64,000 nucleotides of DNA from positions 98,879 to 162,878 of the forward strand of contig NZ_JAAIVB010000021.1 of NCBI RefSeq assembly GCF_010974945.1, written 5' to 3'. The position numbers and the translations under genes were made by a program. Below are positions 1-9,019 of the stretch, piece after piece; within the stretch, counting starts at the first letter, position 1, and every line of letters starts with the position of its first letter. Below the pieces are notes generated by a model. That model did no database searches and had not been told where the DNA came from. It saw nothing but the letters and a program-made list of their open reading frames with translations. This DNA is from Noviherbaspirillum galbum (GTDB taxonomy: Bacteria; Pseudomonadota; Gammaproteobacteria; Burkholderiales; Burkholderiaceae_D).

Positions 1-549
1 GTCGCCGTCACGCCGACGCCCACCCAGGAAGTCGTTCCCGAGACCAGCAAGATCGTCTGGGGCCGCTGGCAGCCCATCGTCGACCAGAGCGCCGCCATCG
101 ACCTGGCGAAGATGATGAACGAGAAGAACACGCTCAATGCGCTGAACTCCTACTTCGCCGTCCTGCGCACCCAGGGCACCTTCACCATGCCCGCGACCGG
201 CAACGTCGGCTTCGGCCTGAAGAACGCCGAGGCCTACATCCTCGACGAGCCGACGAACAAGTTCTCGGTGGCCTCCTACCAGAACGGCAAGCTGCAGGTG
301 GATTTCGCCAAGTCCAGCTTCAACACCAGCTTCGACGTGGTCAGCCAGAAGAACGAGCGCTTCAGCTTCCAGTCCGTCGGCGAGATCGACAAGAACGGCA
401 AGATGGTCGGCGGCAACCAGTTCATCGCGCCGACCAATGTGTCGGTGAGCGGCGCGCTGGGCGACAACGGCAACTCCGCCGCCTATATCTTCCAGGGCCG
501 GGTCGACGACCGGCGCGTCACAACGGGGGTCACCTACTGGACGCGCTGA
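1..549 (+). CDS. C-terminal part of a protein with a beta-barrel-like C-terminal domain (5' end outside window)
   Basis: The frame is open from the first base to a TGA at 547-549, leaving 182 visible residues with no start. The visible part has an amphipathic, beta-rich pattern: alternating hydrophobic residues, a segment FSFQSVGEIDKNGKMVGG, and a final segment AAYIFQGRVDDRR that ends in an aromatic residue two from the C-terminus. This resembles the small TbpB-like or FecR-associated surface barrels seen in Oxalobacteraceae proteins, but no decisive motif is visible. The gene is followed by a clear hairpin terminator, so it ends its transcription unit before the surface-protein gene. Identity is inferred and uncertain. 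Confidence 0.5.
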   Translation, partial: VAVTPTPTQEVVPETSKIVWGRWQPIVDQSAAIDLAKMMNEKNTLNALNSYFAVLRTQGTFTMPATGNVGFGLKNAEAYILDEPTNKFSVASYQNGKLQVDFAKSSFNTSFDVVSQKNERFSFQSVGEIDKNGKMVGGNQFIAPTNVSVSGALGDNGNSAAYIFQGRVDDRRVTTGVTYWTR

Positions 550-617
550 CCTTCCGGCGAACCGCCCGGCCGGCACTCTCTATATAGAAGGGGATGGAAG
601 GTCAGGGGCGGCAAAAG

Positions 618-645
618 AAAACGGCGCATGACGCGCCGTTTTGCT
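618..645 (+). terminator. Rho-independent terminator after the partial gene
   Basis: A stem with arms AAAACGGCGC and GCGCCGTTTT encloses a five-base loop, and a T-rich tract follows. It lies about 70 bp after the stop codon of the upstream gene. Confidence 0.8.
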
Positions 646-831
646 TTTCAGGGGAGGTTGTCGCCCGGACGCGACAATCCGGAGCTCCGCAATAAAACTT
701 TCCGACAGCCATGAAACCTTCCGAGGCCACGCCGAAAGCGGCCTACACGACCCAAAACCGAGAACTGAAACGGCTTTTCCTAATAGTTCCGCTAATCATC
801 CGGGGATCCTGTGTTAAGTCAAGGAAAGTTA

Positions 832-859
832 TTGCTTTTGGAACAAGTTCAAATATAAT
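832..859 (+). promoter_or_regulatory. Possible sigma70 promoter upstream of the surface-protein gene
   Basis: TTGCTT (832-837) and a perfect TATAAT (854-859) are separated by 16 bp. Transcription from here would give a leader of about 180 nt that includes the CRP-like box. Confidence 0.5.
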
Positions 860-913
860 CCCCGGGGCGTACTGTGTGGCTAAAAAGCATCAACGGAATT
901 GCGCCTGGATAAG

Positions 914-929
914 TGTGACGACCATCACA
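914..929. promoter_or_regulatory. CRP-like binding site
   Basis: The sequence TGTGA-CGACCA-TCACA is a perfect match to the canonical TGTGA-N6-TCACA palindrome of the CRP/Vfr family. Its centre lies about 44 bp upstream of the start predicted from the -10-like TATACG at 954-959, close to class II activation geometry. A related box precedes the secretion operon at 10317-10332. Confidence 0.6.
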
Positions 930-953
930 TTCCACCCAAGACCGATCTGCCAC

Positions 954-959
954 TATACG
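954..959 (+). promoter_or_regulatory. Possible -10 element of a CRP-dependent promoter
   Basis: TATACG lies 24 bp after the CRP-like box, with no good -35, as is typical of activator-dependent promoters. The transcript would begin at about 965, right at the first leader hairpin. Confidence 0.35.
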
Positions 960-1048
960 TCCGCAACCTTGCACAAACGCAAGGACATGCGGATCCGCAA
1001 CAAACCCCTTTGTTTTGTTGTAGTTACTTTCCTTCCTAGGAGTTTTAC

Positions 1049-4000
1049 ATGGCAACAATGAACGATACCGTCCAGCAGATGTACGTGGCGTTTTTCAACC
1101 GCCCCGCAGATGCTCTCGGTTTGGCATTCTGGGTGAGCAAGCTGCAAGGTGGCCTGTCGGTCAGCTCGATGGCAGCTTCGTTCGCCGCTTCGGACGAGTA
1201 CAAGGCACTGTACGCTGGCAAGGACGCCGCTACGACCGTCGCCATCCTGTACACCAACCTGTTCGGCCGCACGGCTGCTCCGACCGAAGTGACTTTCTGG
1301 GGTCTGCGTCTCCTGCAAGGTCTGGAAACGGTTGACGGCATCGCCCTCAAGCTGACGAACAGCGCCCAAGGCACTGACGCAGCAACGATCACCAACAAGA
1401 TCGCCGCTTCCACCGCTTTCACCACCGGCCTCGATTCCACCGCCAAGATCACCGGCTACACCGGCCTGCAAGCCAACCTGGCTGCACGCGCATGGCTGGC
1501 TGGCGTGACCGATGCTGCCAGCCTGGCTGGTGCTACCGCTGCTGACGCTCTGAACGCAGCAATCAACACCGCAGTCAACGTCGGTTCTGGTTCCAACTCC
1601 GCAACCTTCAACCTGACTCCTGGCGTCGACAACGCAACCGCGAACCAGTTCTACGCTTCCGAGACCCAGTTCAACGTTGACGGCAAGGGCCCGACCATCA
1701 ACACCGGCGACGTGCTGACCGGTCAGTCTGGCCGTACCGACAACACCCTGACGATTACCGACCTGACCCCCAGCGTCGCTAACGGCAACATTCCTGCCGG
1801 CGTCAAGCTGCAGAACATCCAGAACGTCATCCTGAACACGTCGAACAACACGGCCGCATCCGGCTTCAGCGTTGTGCCTTACTCCGACGTCGTGAACGTT
1901 CAAGTCAACACCAACGGTACGGGCGGTGACGTCGTCGTTGCTAGCAACGGTGGCACGACCAACCCGACCAAGCAATCCGTCGTTGTCAACCACCAGTCCT
2001 ACACTGGCGGCACCGTGCAAGTTATCGGTGGCTTCGACGTCAACGTGACCCAGAACGCCAACGCTGCCATCACGATCGGCCAGCAAGCTGCTGGTACCGT
2101 TCCCCAGCCGAACAACGTTCCGACCGGCCCGGTCACCGTGACCCAGAACAGCACCGCTGGCGGCGCTGTCAACGTGGTTGGCGGCAGCAAGGTTACCGTT
2201 ACGACCACTGGCGCTTCCTTCACCGGCGCAATCAACATCGGTAACGTTTCTGCCTCGGGCAACAGCCTGGCAGGCGCACTGTCCAATTCGACCGGCGCTA
2301 TCGTTGTCAACAACGCTGGTACGACCAGCACCACCAACGTCTCCGGCGGCTCCACCGTCAACGTGACGGCTGCAGGCGGTGTTGTGAACGTCGGTGACGC
2401 AGGTGCTGTCATCGCTTCCAACATGCCCACGGGCGCAGTCACTGTGAACGATACCGCTCCGGTGGCATACGACAACCTGAACATCGCCAACAACGTCAAC
2501 CACAATGCAACCGCACGTGGCGTGAACGTTTACGGCGGTACCGACGTCAACGTGACGACCAATGCCGGCGGCGTTGTCATCGGCACCAACACGCTGACCG
2601 CAACCCTCCCGACCGGCAACATCACGATCACCAGCACGGCAAACGACCAGCAAGCTGCTGCCAAAGCCAACGCTGCGATCACCGCTTTCGGCGGCAAGAA
2701 CGTGACCGTCAATGCGGCTGACGTCGACGTGACCCTCGGCGGCACCACCGGCTACAACCCGACTGGCGTTATCGCTGTCAAGGAAACTGCCGCTTCCACG
2801 AACCGCGATGTCGCAACCGGCAACGTCCATACCGTCACCATCAACGGCGGCAATGGCGTCACCGTCAACGCACAAGGTCAGAACGTTTCCGTCGGTGCAG
2901 CTCAAGGTACGGGCGGCGCACAAGTTGTTACGCAATCCGGCGTGATGACCGGCGCAGGCATGGGCGGCGCGAACGGCACCGTTGAAGTCGACGGCGGCTC
3001 CACCGTTTCCGTTACCACGACCGGCGGTGCAGTTACCGTTGGCAAGGGTTCCGCAGCAGGCGCAGCATTCAACGCAACGGGCGCAGTCACTGTTACCAAC
3101 ACCTTCGGTGCTGGCAACGCAGGCAACGATGCAACGACCGTCTTCGGCGGCGCAGCAGTCAACGTTTCCTACAACAACGCCAACAAGGGCGCTGTTCTGG
3201 TTGGCGATACTGCAAGCTACGATGCAAACACGATGCTGAACGCCACCGGCACCGGCCTGAAGGCAGCATTTGCCATCCCGACCGGCGACGTGACCATCAG
3301 CAGCAAGCAGACCAACGGCACGACCAACACCTTCGGTACGGGCGCTGTCAAGGTCGTTACCAATGGCGCAGCCAACGTTTCCATCACTGGCGACGCACCG
3401 GCTTACGTTGTTGACGCACAGTCCATCCTGGCAACTGGTGGCGCCAATGCCAACAAGGCAATCGGCACCAGCACGCTGGCTAACGTCAAGTTCGACGGTG
3501 TGCGTACTGCTGGCGCAATCGCCATCCAGTCCGACGCTTTGTCCAACCTGACCGTTACGACCAACACCGTTGCAGGCAACAGCTTCAACATCACCAACAA
3601 CACGGCTGGCCATACCCTGAACATCACCACTGGTGGCAACACCGCCGGTATCACCGTTCAGGACAACGTTGCCACGACGATCAACCTGGCCGACAACGGC
3701 ACGGCTTCGACCGGCGCAACGACCCTGACCGCTGCCAAGGCAACCACGCTGAACGTCAACACGACGGCCGCAGCTACCGTTGCTGCAGCTGGTGCATCCG
3801 CACTGACCAAGATCGTCCTGACCAACAAGGGTACGGTCGCTCTGGGCAGCGTTGCAGCACTCAGCAGCCTGGCAATGATCGATGCAACCGCATCCACCGG
3901 CGCAGTTAGCGTTGCCATCAACACTGCCGTCACCAGCTTCAACGGTGTCGGCGGCACGGGCAACCAGACCGTTACCATCAACAACAACAGCACGGTTCAG

Positions 4001-7000
4001 GCCAACGGCACGACCTTCAACACCATCTTCGGTGGTTCGGGTTCCAACACCCTGGTCGCGAACTACGTTGCAGCTGCCAATGACACCGCTCTGGGCAACA
4101 ATGCACGTATCAAGGGCTTCTCGACCCTGTCCCTGGGTACTGCTGCGTCGTCCTCTACCGGCCACGCTGCATATCAGGCTGGTGTGACTGCTCAGGCTCA
4201 AGTGTCGACCGTCACCATCAACGGTGGTAACGGTGTCGCCACTCAGACCTACACTGTCCAGCTGAACGCAGGTGCTACTTACACGTTCACCTCCGCTGGC
4301 GGCGAGACGCCGGCCCAGATCGCTGCAAACCTGGCTGGTGGTCTGCTGGCTCAAGGTAACTCTGGCTACACCGTCGGCTACACCGCGGGCAACAACACGT
4401 TCACCGTGACCGGTCCTGCCGCAGGTACGGCATTCACCGTGACCGTGGGCGGTACGGCAGCAACTGCACCGACTCAGGCTGTCACCACGACCGGCGCAAC
4501 CTCTGTTACCGGCGACAACTTCTATGACGCTACCGGCTTCACCGCTCTGACCGTTGGTCAGACCGCTGGCGACGTGACGTTCAAGAACGCTGGCGCAGGC
4601 TCCACGCTGACCCTGACCGATGGCCAAAACGCCGCATCCACGAACCTCGTCAACTACCTGCTGACCAACTCGGCTGGCACGAACGACACGCTGGATCTGA
4701 CGGTCAATGCCACCGCTGCTCGCGCTCACGCTACCAAGGGCACGATCAACGCGACGGTCCTGACCACCGGTATCGAAAACCTGAAAGTCACCAGCACGGG
4801 TACGCTGGTTGACGCTCTGGGCAACCGCGTCGTCAACACCGTGACGATCGGTGACACCGCAGCTAAATCCGTGACCGTTTCCGGCGCACAAGACGTTACG
4901 CTGACGCTGAAGACGGATGCAAACGCCACGCTGGCTGGTGGTGCAAGCAACGTCACGACGCTCGACGCTTCCGCTTCTACGGGCAAAGTTGACCTGACCG
5001 GTGTTGCTCTCAAGGACAATACTGCTCACACCATCACTGGCGGTAATGGCCAACTGGTCGCTAAGGGCGGCACGCACGTCGCTGACGTTGACACCGTTAC
5101 CTCGGGCGCAGGCGGCATCGACTTCTCGATCGGTACCGCTGGTAAGTGGGTTGCAGTCGCAGGCGCCGGCAACAACGGTGCCTACGCCGCAGGTAGCACG
5201 ACGATCAACCTGTCCGCTTCGGCTGGCGCAACCGACACCCTCAAGTTCGTCGATGGTGCAGTCTCGACCTTCAACGGCACCAAGGGCGGTATCACTGGTT
5301 TCGTCACCGGTGTGAGCAAGGCTGACGCGCTGAACTTCCAGCGCACCGCTGGCGTCGCTCAAACCAAGTCGATTCTTGCAAACGTCGCAACGCCGACCGT
5401 GGTTTCCTCCCTGGCTTCCGCTCAGAACAGCGCTCTGTCGATCGACAAGACCGGCGCACTGTTCACGGCACTGGGCAACCTGACCTACACGATCTCCAAC
5501 GGTGTCATCACCTTCGGTGCAACTGCTGGTCACCAGATCGCCGACTTCACCAGCGGTCAGCTGGTAAGTGCAGCAGAAATCATCGTCAACGATGCAGCTG
5601 CTGGCGATATGATCGCGGCCTTCTCGTACAACGGTAACTCCTACGTTGTGGCGAGCGACCAGAACCGCCTGCTGTCTCAAAACGGCGGTGCAGCTGGCGC
5701 GCACACCAACGGCGACACGCTGGTCAACCTGATCGGTGTCGGCACGGTGACGGGCTTCGGTTCTACCGGTGCTGCTGGTACGATCGTCGCTAACGTGGCC
5801 AACATCGCTCCGACGATCGGCCAAGTAGCCAACACTGGTAACGCAACTGCTCAGGTCTACAACGATGCAGGCTTCGCAGTTGAGCAACTGGGTGTCGGCG
5901 GCGGTCACATTGCTGCATACAACACGACGAACGCAGCATCGCTGTCTGGTCTGCAGAGCTACACGTTCAACAACCTGGCAGCATCCGCAGTGTTGAACAT
6001 CGGTGCAACCGGTACCGACAACCACCACATCGGTGATGTCACGGTGAACCAAGCTGCAGCAGCAGGTCAAAACAGCCTGACCGTGAACCTGAACGCAGCA
6101 GCTACCAAGTCCTTCATCGACAAGCTGACGGTCAATGGTGACGCGGTTCTGGTGCTGAATGGTGCGTCTGGCGGCACGTCGGAAGTCGTCTCCCTGGTCG
6201 ATGGCACGAACACGCTGTCTTCCGTGACGATCTCCGGTGCTAACAGCGTTGCAGTGGACAGCATCACCAGCAGCTCGCTGGCTGGCGTGACTGTCACCAA
6301 CACGGCAACGACGACTCTGGCCGGTGCAACGGCTGTGATCGCAAAGGACGCGTTCACGGTTACGGCAACCACGGCAAACCAGGGCACGATCGTGATCGGT
6401 AACTGGACAGTTCCGGCAAGCCCGACCGCTGGTCTGACTGGCAATGCAAACGTCATCACCATCGGCAGCCTGGCTAACCAGAACAACAACGCGAACAAGA
6501 TCTTTGCATCCGGTACCAACGACGTCATCACCATCGTTGGCGCAGGTGGCAACTCCATCACTGCAAACGGTGCTGGCACGAAGATCGACGTTGGTGTTGA
6601 CACCACGACCTACGGTGGCGTGCAGACGGTTGGTAACGTCGGCGCTAACACCATCAGCGCTCTGGGTGCGAACGAAATCGTGACCTTCCATGGCACGGCT
6701 AACGGCGCATCGACGGTTGCTCTTGGCCCGAATGGCACGGTCACGTTCTCGACCACCACTGGTGCAAACAGCCAGACCATCACTCTCGCAGGTGATGTGG
6801 CAGGTGCAGCAACTTCCGGCAGCTACTCCTTCACGACCCTGAACAACGTCGTGACGGGCACTGGCGACAAGATCGTCCTGCAAACCGCTGGTGCTGAAGC
6901 GCTGGCAGGCGGCACCTTTGCTGCCTCGCTGGTGAACGTAGCCTCGGCAACGACGCTGGCTCAGGCTCTGGACCTGGCAATTGCACAAGCTGCAATCTCC

Positions 7001-7225
7001 CAGGACACGAACCCGAACAGCGCCACCTACGCCAAGATCGCTGCCAACACCGGTGTGATCAACTGGTTCCAGTTCCAAGGCAACACCTACGTTGTTGAAG
7101 CTGTCAATGCAACGGGTGCTGCTGCTGCTAACCCCGCACTGGACGCCAACGACATGATCGTCAAGATCACTGGTCTGGTCGATCTGGGCGCTGCAGCACT
7201 GGCTGGCCACACGATTACTCTGTAA
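1049..7225 (+). CDS. Giant DUF4214 beta-repeat surface protein, putative S-layer protein and type I secretion substrate
   Basis: The 2058-residue protein starts at an ATG preceded by a TAGGAG ribosome site. Residues about 7-125 form a DUF4214 region with two related segments (YVAFFNRPADALGLAFWV and YTNLFGRTAAPTEVTFWG), a module known from S-layer and other type I exported proteins of proteobacteria. The rest is almost wholly Ala, Thr, Asn, Val and Gly. About nine degenerate units occupy residues 318-775, each with a V-x-GG-x2-V-x-V core and a later PTG-x-V-x-V core, suggesting a beta-helix. Only degenerate RTX-like runs (FGGSGSNTLVA) are seen. No cysteine is visible. There is no N-terminal signal peptide, and the hydrophobic C-terminus (GAAALAGHTITL) fits an uncleaved C-terminal export signal. 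Codon choice is strongly GNC/ACC-biased, as in very highly expressed genes. The S-layer role is inferred from size, composition, the nearby SapC-family gene and the T1SS. Confidence 0.8.
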   Translation: MATMNDTVQQMYVAFFNRPADALGLAFWVSKLQGGLSVSSMAASFAASDEYKALYAGKDAATTVAILYTNLFGRTAAPTEVTFWGLRLLQGLETVDGIALKLTNSAQGTDAATITNKIAASTAFTTGLDSTAKITGYTGLQANLAARAWLAGVTDAASLAGATAADALNAAINTAVNVGSGSNSATFNLTPGVDNATANQFYASETQFNVDGKGPTINTGDVLTGQSGRTDNTLTITDLTPSVANGNIPAGVKLQNIQNVILNTSNNTAASGFSVVPYSDVVNVQVNTNGTGGDVVVASNGGTTNPTKQSVVVNHQSYTGGTVQVIGGFDVNVTQNANAAITIGQQAAGTVPQPNNVPTGPVTVTQNSTAGGAVNVVGGSKVTVTTTGASFTGAINIGNVSASGNSLAGALSNSTGAIVVNNAGTTSTTNVSGGSTVNVTAAGGVVNVGDAGAVIASNMPTGAVTVNDTAPVAYDNLNIANNVNHNATARGVNVYGGTDVNVTTNAGGVVIGTNTLTATLPTGNITITSTANDQQAAAKANAAITAFGGKNVTVNAADVDVTLGGTTGYNPTGVIAVKETAASTNRDVATGNVHTVTINGGNGVTVNAQGQNVSVGAAQGTGGAQVVTQSGVMTGAGMGGANGTVEVDGGSTVSVTTTGGAVTVGKGSAAGAAFNATGAVTVTNTFGAGNAGNDATTVFGGAAVNVSYNNANKGAVLVGDTASYDANTMLNATGTGLKAAFAIPTGDVTISSKQTNGTTNTFGTGAVKVVTNGAANVSITGDAPAYVVDAQSILATGGANANKAIGTSTLANVKFDGVRTAGAIAIQSDALSNLTVTTNTVAGNSFNITNNTAGHTLNITTGGNTAGITVQDNVATTINLADNGTASTGATTLTAAKATTLNVNTTAAATVAAAGASALTKIVLTNKGTVALGSVAALSSLAMIDATASTGAVSVAINTAVTSFNGVGGTGNQTVTINNNSTVQANGTTFNTIFGGSGSNTLVANYVAAANDTALGNNARIKGFSTLSLGTAASSSTGHAAYQAGVTAQAQVSTVTINGGNGVATQTYTVQLNAGATYTFTSAGGETPAQIAANLAGGLLAQGNSGYTVGYTAGNNTFTVTGPAAGTAFTVTVGGTAATAPTQAVTTTGATSVTGDNFYDATGFTALTVGQTAGDVTFKNAGAGSTLTLTDGQNAASTNLVNYLLTNSAGTNDTLDLTVNATAARAHATKGTINATVLTTGIENLKVTSTGTLVDALGNRVVNTVTIGDTAAKSVTVSGAQDVTLTLKTDANATLAGGASNVTTLDASASTGKVDLTGVALKDNTAHTITGGNGQLVAKGGTHVADVDTVTSGAGGIDFSIGTAGKWVAVAGAGNNGAYAAGSTTINLSASAGATDTLKFVDGAVSTFNGTKGGITGFVTGVSKADALNFQRTAGVAQTKSILANVATPTVVSSLASAQNSALSIDKTGALFTALGNLTYTISNGVITFGATAGHQIADFTSGQLVSAAEIIVNDAAAGDMIAAFSYNGNSYVVASDQNRLLSQNGGAAGAHTNGDTLVNLIGVGTVTGFGSTGAAGTIVANVANIAPTIGQVANTGNATAQVYNDAGFAVEQLGVGGGHIAAYNTTNAASLSGLQSYTFNNLAASAVLNIGATGTDNHHIGDVTVNQAAAAGQNSLTVNLNAAATKSFIDKLTVNGDAVLVLNGASGGTSEVVSLVDGTNTLSSVTISGANSVAVDSITSSSLAGVTVTNTATTTLAGATAVIAKDAFTVTATTANQGTIVIGNWTVPASPTAGLTGNANVITIGSLANQNNNANKIFASGTNDVITIVGAGGNSITANGAGTKIDVGVDTTTYGGVQTVGNVGANTISALGANEIVTFHGTANGASTVALGPNGTVTFSTTTGANSQTITLAGDVAGAATSGSYSFTTLNNVVTGTGDKIVLQTAGAEALAGGTFAASLVNVASATTLAQALDLAIAQAAISQDTNPNSATYAKIAANTGVINWFQFQGNTYVVEAVNATGAAAANPALDANDMIVKITGLVDLGAAALAGHTITL

Positions 7226-7284
7226 TCAACCTCCTTACCTCCCCCCATCACTCCCGCAAGGGAGTAGGGAGGAGGCAGGAACCC

Positions 7285-7317
7285 AAAACCCCGCAGTTCG
7301 CTGCGGGGTTTTTTTTT
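7285..7317 (+). terminator. Strong Rho-independent terminator after the surface-protein gene
   Basis: Arms AACCCCGCAG and CTGCGGGGTT with a TTCG tetraloop are followed by a run of T. This is one of the strongest terminators in the window, consistent with a highly transcribed monocistronic gene. Confidence 0.92.
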
Positions 7318-7466
7318 GTATTGGTTTTAAACTCGGCAATCGGCGCGTCATCCCAGAAAACTTTTTCCATTCAGCGGATAATTGGGCCGTGGTTGGCACT
7401 CCAACCTTGCCGTTGTGGTGATCACTCAGGTCGGCATTCAACTACTCCAAAAACGAAAGTATCAAT

Positions 7467-8249
7467 ATGGCCTTGCAAGCAATCACGAAGGAAGAATTTC
7501 ACCAAAAGCGTTGGCAGCCCCATTCCCGATTATTTTTCGCAGCTTCCCGTGCAGTGGTGGAGCTTGACCTCTCCGAGCTACCCGTGGCTGCTGCCAACTT
7601 TACGTTTGGATTTCTCAAGCAAGGCGATGGAAGCTTCCTGCCGGCTGTACTGATGGGAATCCAACCCGATAAAAACCTGTTCGTTGCGAAGGATGGCAGC
7701 TGGCTTGCCGGCTACGTTCCTTCACTATTTCGCGTCTCGCCGTTTGCGCTTGGCGTGACCGAAGAAGGGAAAAAAATCCTTTGTTTGGATGACACGTTCT
7801 CAGAGCCGCCCGCTGAACAAGGCTTCGCTTTCTTTAATGAGAATGGTGAGCCTGGCCCTGAACTGCTGCAGGTGAACCAGTTGCTCTCCACGATGGATTC
7901 GAACCGATTAGTTACTTCAAAGGCTTGCGCGGCACTCGATGAGGCGGGTGTGCTCCAACCTTGGAAAATTACCCTCCAGACAAAAGACGGCAATAAAACC
8001 TTGGAAGGCCTTCACCACATCGATCAAGCTGCGCTGGAGTCGCTCCCGGGTGACAAGTTGGAAACCTTGATGAAATGCGGTGCACTGTCCATCGCCTACT
8101 GCCAAATGGTCTCGACGCAGCATTTGCAAAAGCTAGGCATGCTCGCGGATTCCCACGCCCATTACGAGGCGATGCAAAAACAGCAGCCTGCAAGTAAGGA
8201 TATTGACCTGTCCTTCCTGAGCAAGGGTGGCACTCTGAATTTCGGATAA
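7467..8249 (+). CDS. SapC family protein
   Basis: This 260-residue soluble protein matches the SapC family. It has an N-terminal segment ending in a run of aromatic and hydrophobic residues (WQPHSRLFFAASRAVVEL), a central segment DKNLFVAKDGSWLAGYVPS with F-R-x-x-P-F, and a C-terminal half with LHHIDQAALESL. SapC is named after a gene of the Campylobacter fetus S-layer (sap) locus, and homologues occur beside S-layer genes and elsewhere; its biochemical role is not established. There is no signal peptide or membrane segment, so it should be cytoplasmic. Its position directly downstream of the putative S-layer gene supports a role linked to that protein, which is inference. Terminators on both sides make it a separate transcription unit. 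Confidence 0.8.
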   Translation: MALQAITKEEFHQKRWQPHSRLFFAASRAVVELDLSELPVAAANFTFGFLKQGDGSFLPAVLMGIQPDKNLFVAKDGSWLAGYVPSLFRVSPFALGVTEEGKKILCLDDTFSEPPAEQGFAFFNENGEPGPELLQVNQLLSTMDSNRLVTSKACAALDEAGVLQPWKITLQTKDGNKTLEGLHHIDQAALESLPGDKLETLMKCGALSIAYCQMVSTQHLQKLGMLADSHAHYEAMQKQQPASKDIDLSFLSKGGTLNFG

Positions 8250-8286
8250 GCGGGTTACTGTAAGCGAGAGAATCTCGTTGCGTTAA

Positions 8287-8320
8287 CAAAAAAGCCGTAA
8301 AGCGATGCCCGGCTTTTTTC
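8287..8320 (+). terminator. Rho-independent terminator after the SapC-family gene
   Basis: AAAAAGCCG and CGGCTTTTTT arms flank a loop of about 12 nt, and the right arm ends in the T tract. Confidence 0.75.
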
Positions 8321-8523
8321 GTTTGTTCTTCAGTGCACCGCAGTGAATTCATGACAAAAGACAATGATTGCAGGGAAAATATTACGTAGAAGCCTGGTTT
8401 TAACGATAAAGGTATAAAAAACTGGCCTTTCAGAACCTTTTGCCATCGAAAAACGAAAAACGCCTCGGGTAAAATACGCGGCGTTTAACCACCCTCCACT
8501 CAATTGACGTTAAGGAGCTTCTC

Positions 8524-8709
8524 ATGGCAATGATCACCATCAACGACAAAGAATACGATCTGGACTCCCTGTCCGACGGCGCCAAGCAGCAGATCAACAT
8601 GCTGCAAATCACCGAGCAGGAAATCCAGCGCCTGAATGCCCAGCTGGCCATCGTGCAGACTGCGCGCATCGCCTACGCAAATGCTCTCACCGAAGAACTG
8701 CCCAAGTAA
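8524..8709 (+). CDS. DUF6447 family small protein
   Basis: A 61-residue protein with a good AAGGAG site 6 nt before its ATG. It begins with a short beta segment (MITINDKEYDLDSLSD) and continues as an amphipathic helix with heptad spacing (QQINMLQITEQEIQRLNAQL), then YANALTEELPK. This is the typical pattern of DUF6447 miniproteins, whose function is unknown. It has no signal peptide. It lies between the SapC-family gene and the methyltransferase gene. The helix could mediate dimerisation. Assignment to the family is from memory of its sequence pattern. Confidence 0.75.
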   Translation: MAMITINDKEYDLDSLSDGAKQQINMLQITEQEIQRLNAQLAIVQTARIAYANALTEELPK

Positions 8710-9019
8710 TACGGTTGTTGGATTCGATAGAAAGAAAATCTTTCCTAGTGGTACAGAGGACGTGTTCTTCTTTATAATGTCATCAAAGCAAAAGAGGCAT
8801 AGGCGGTTACCGCACAAAAATAAGACCTAATTACGTTGTTTGGCTTGTCTCAAGCTTGATGCACATTCTGCCGATGACAGCCAGGCAAGCAGCTATGATG
8901 AAATCGACCCCTAGGAAGGTCCTTGTTTTCAGCCGCACGGCGCAAGCCTGCGGCTTTTTCTTTGGGCGAACGCTTTATACTTCAGCCTTTGCTGCCATCA
9001 AGCTCATCGTTGCCGTCCC
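8710..9019. other. 310-bp intergenic region with one terminator
   Basis: The stretch is AT-richer than its surroundings. It has an isolated TATAAT (8773-8778) without a convincing -35 and ends in a hairpin terminator (8931-8960). No small gene with a convincing ribosome site was seen. Confidence 0.5.
8931..8960 (+). terminator. Rho-independent terminator downstream of the DUF6447 gene
   Basis: AGCCGCA pairs with TGCGGCT around an 11-nt loop, followed by TTTT-C-TTT. Confidence 0.75.

Larger units (their letters stand above)
550..1048 (+). other. 499-bp intergenic region: terminator, promoters, CRP-like box, structured leader
   Basis: No protein-coding gene is convincing here. The region holds the terminator of the upstream gene, an AT-richer stretch with a sigma70-like promoter (832-859), a CRP-like palindrome (914-929), a second possible -10 (954-959) and a leader of about 80 nt with three potential hairpins before the surface-protein start. 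The base composition is clearly less GC-rich than the flanking genes. Confidence 0.7.

Noticed and set aside
953..7210. A 2085-codon open frame antisense to the surface-protein gene
   Set aside because: It mirrors the strong GNC and ACC codon bias of the sense gene, which removes stops on the other strand. Its product is full of Cys, Arg and Asp without a known domain, and there is no ribosome site. The sense gene explains the region.
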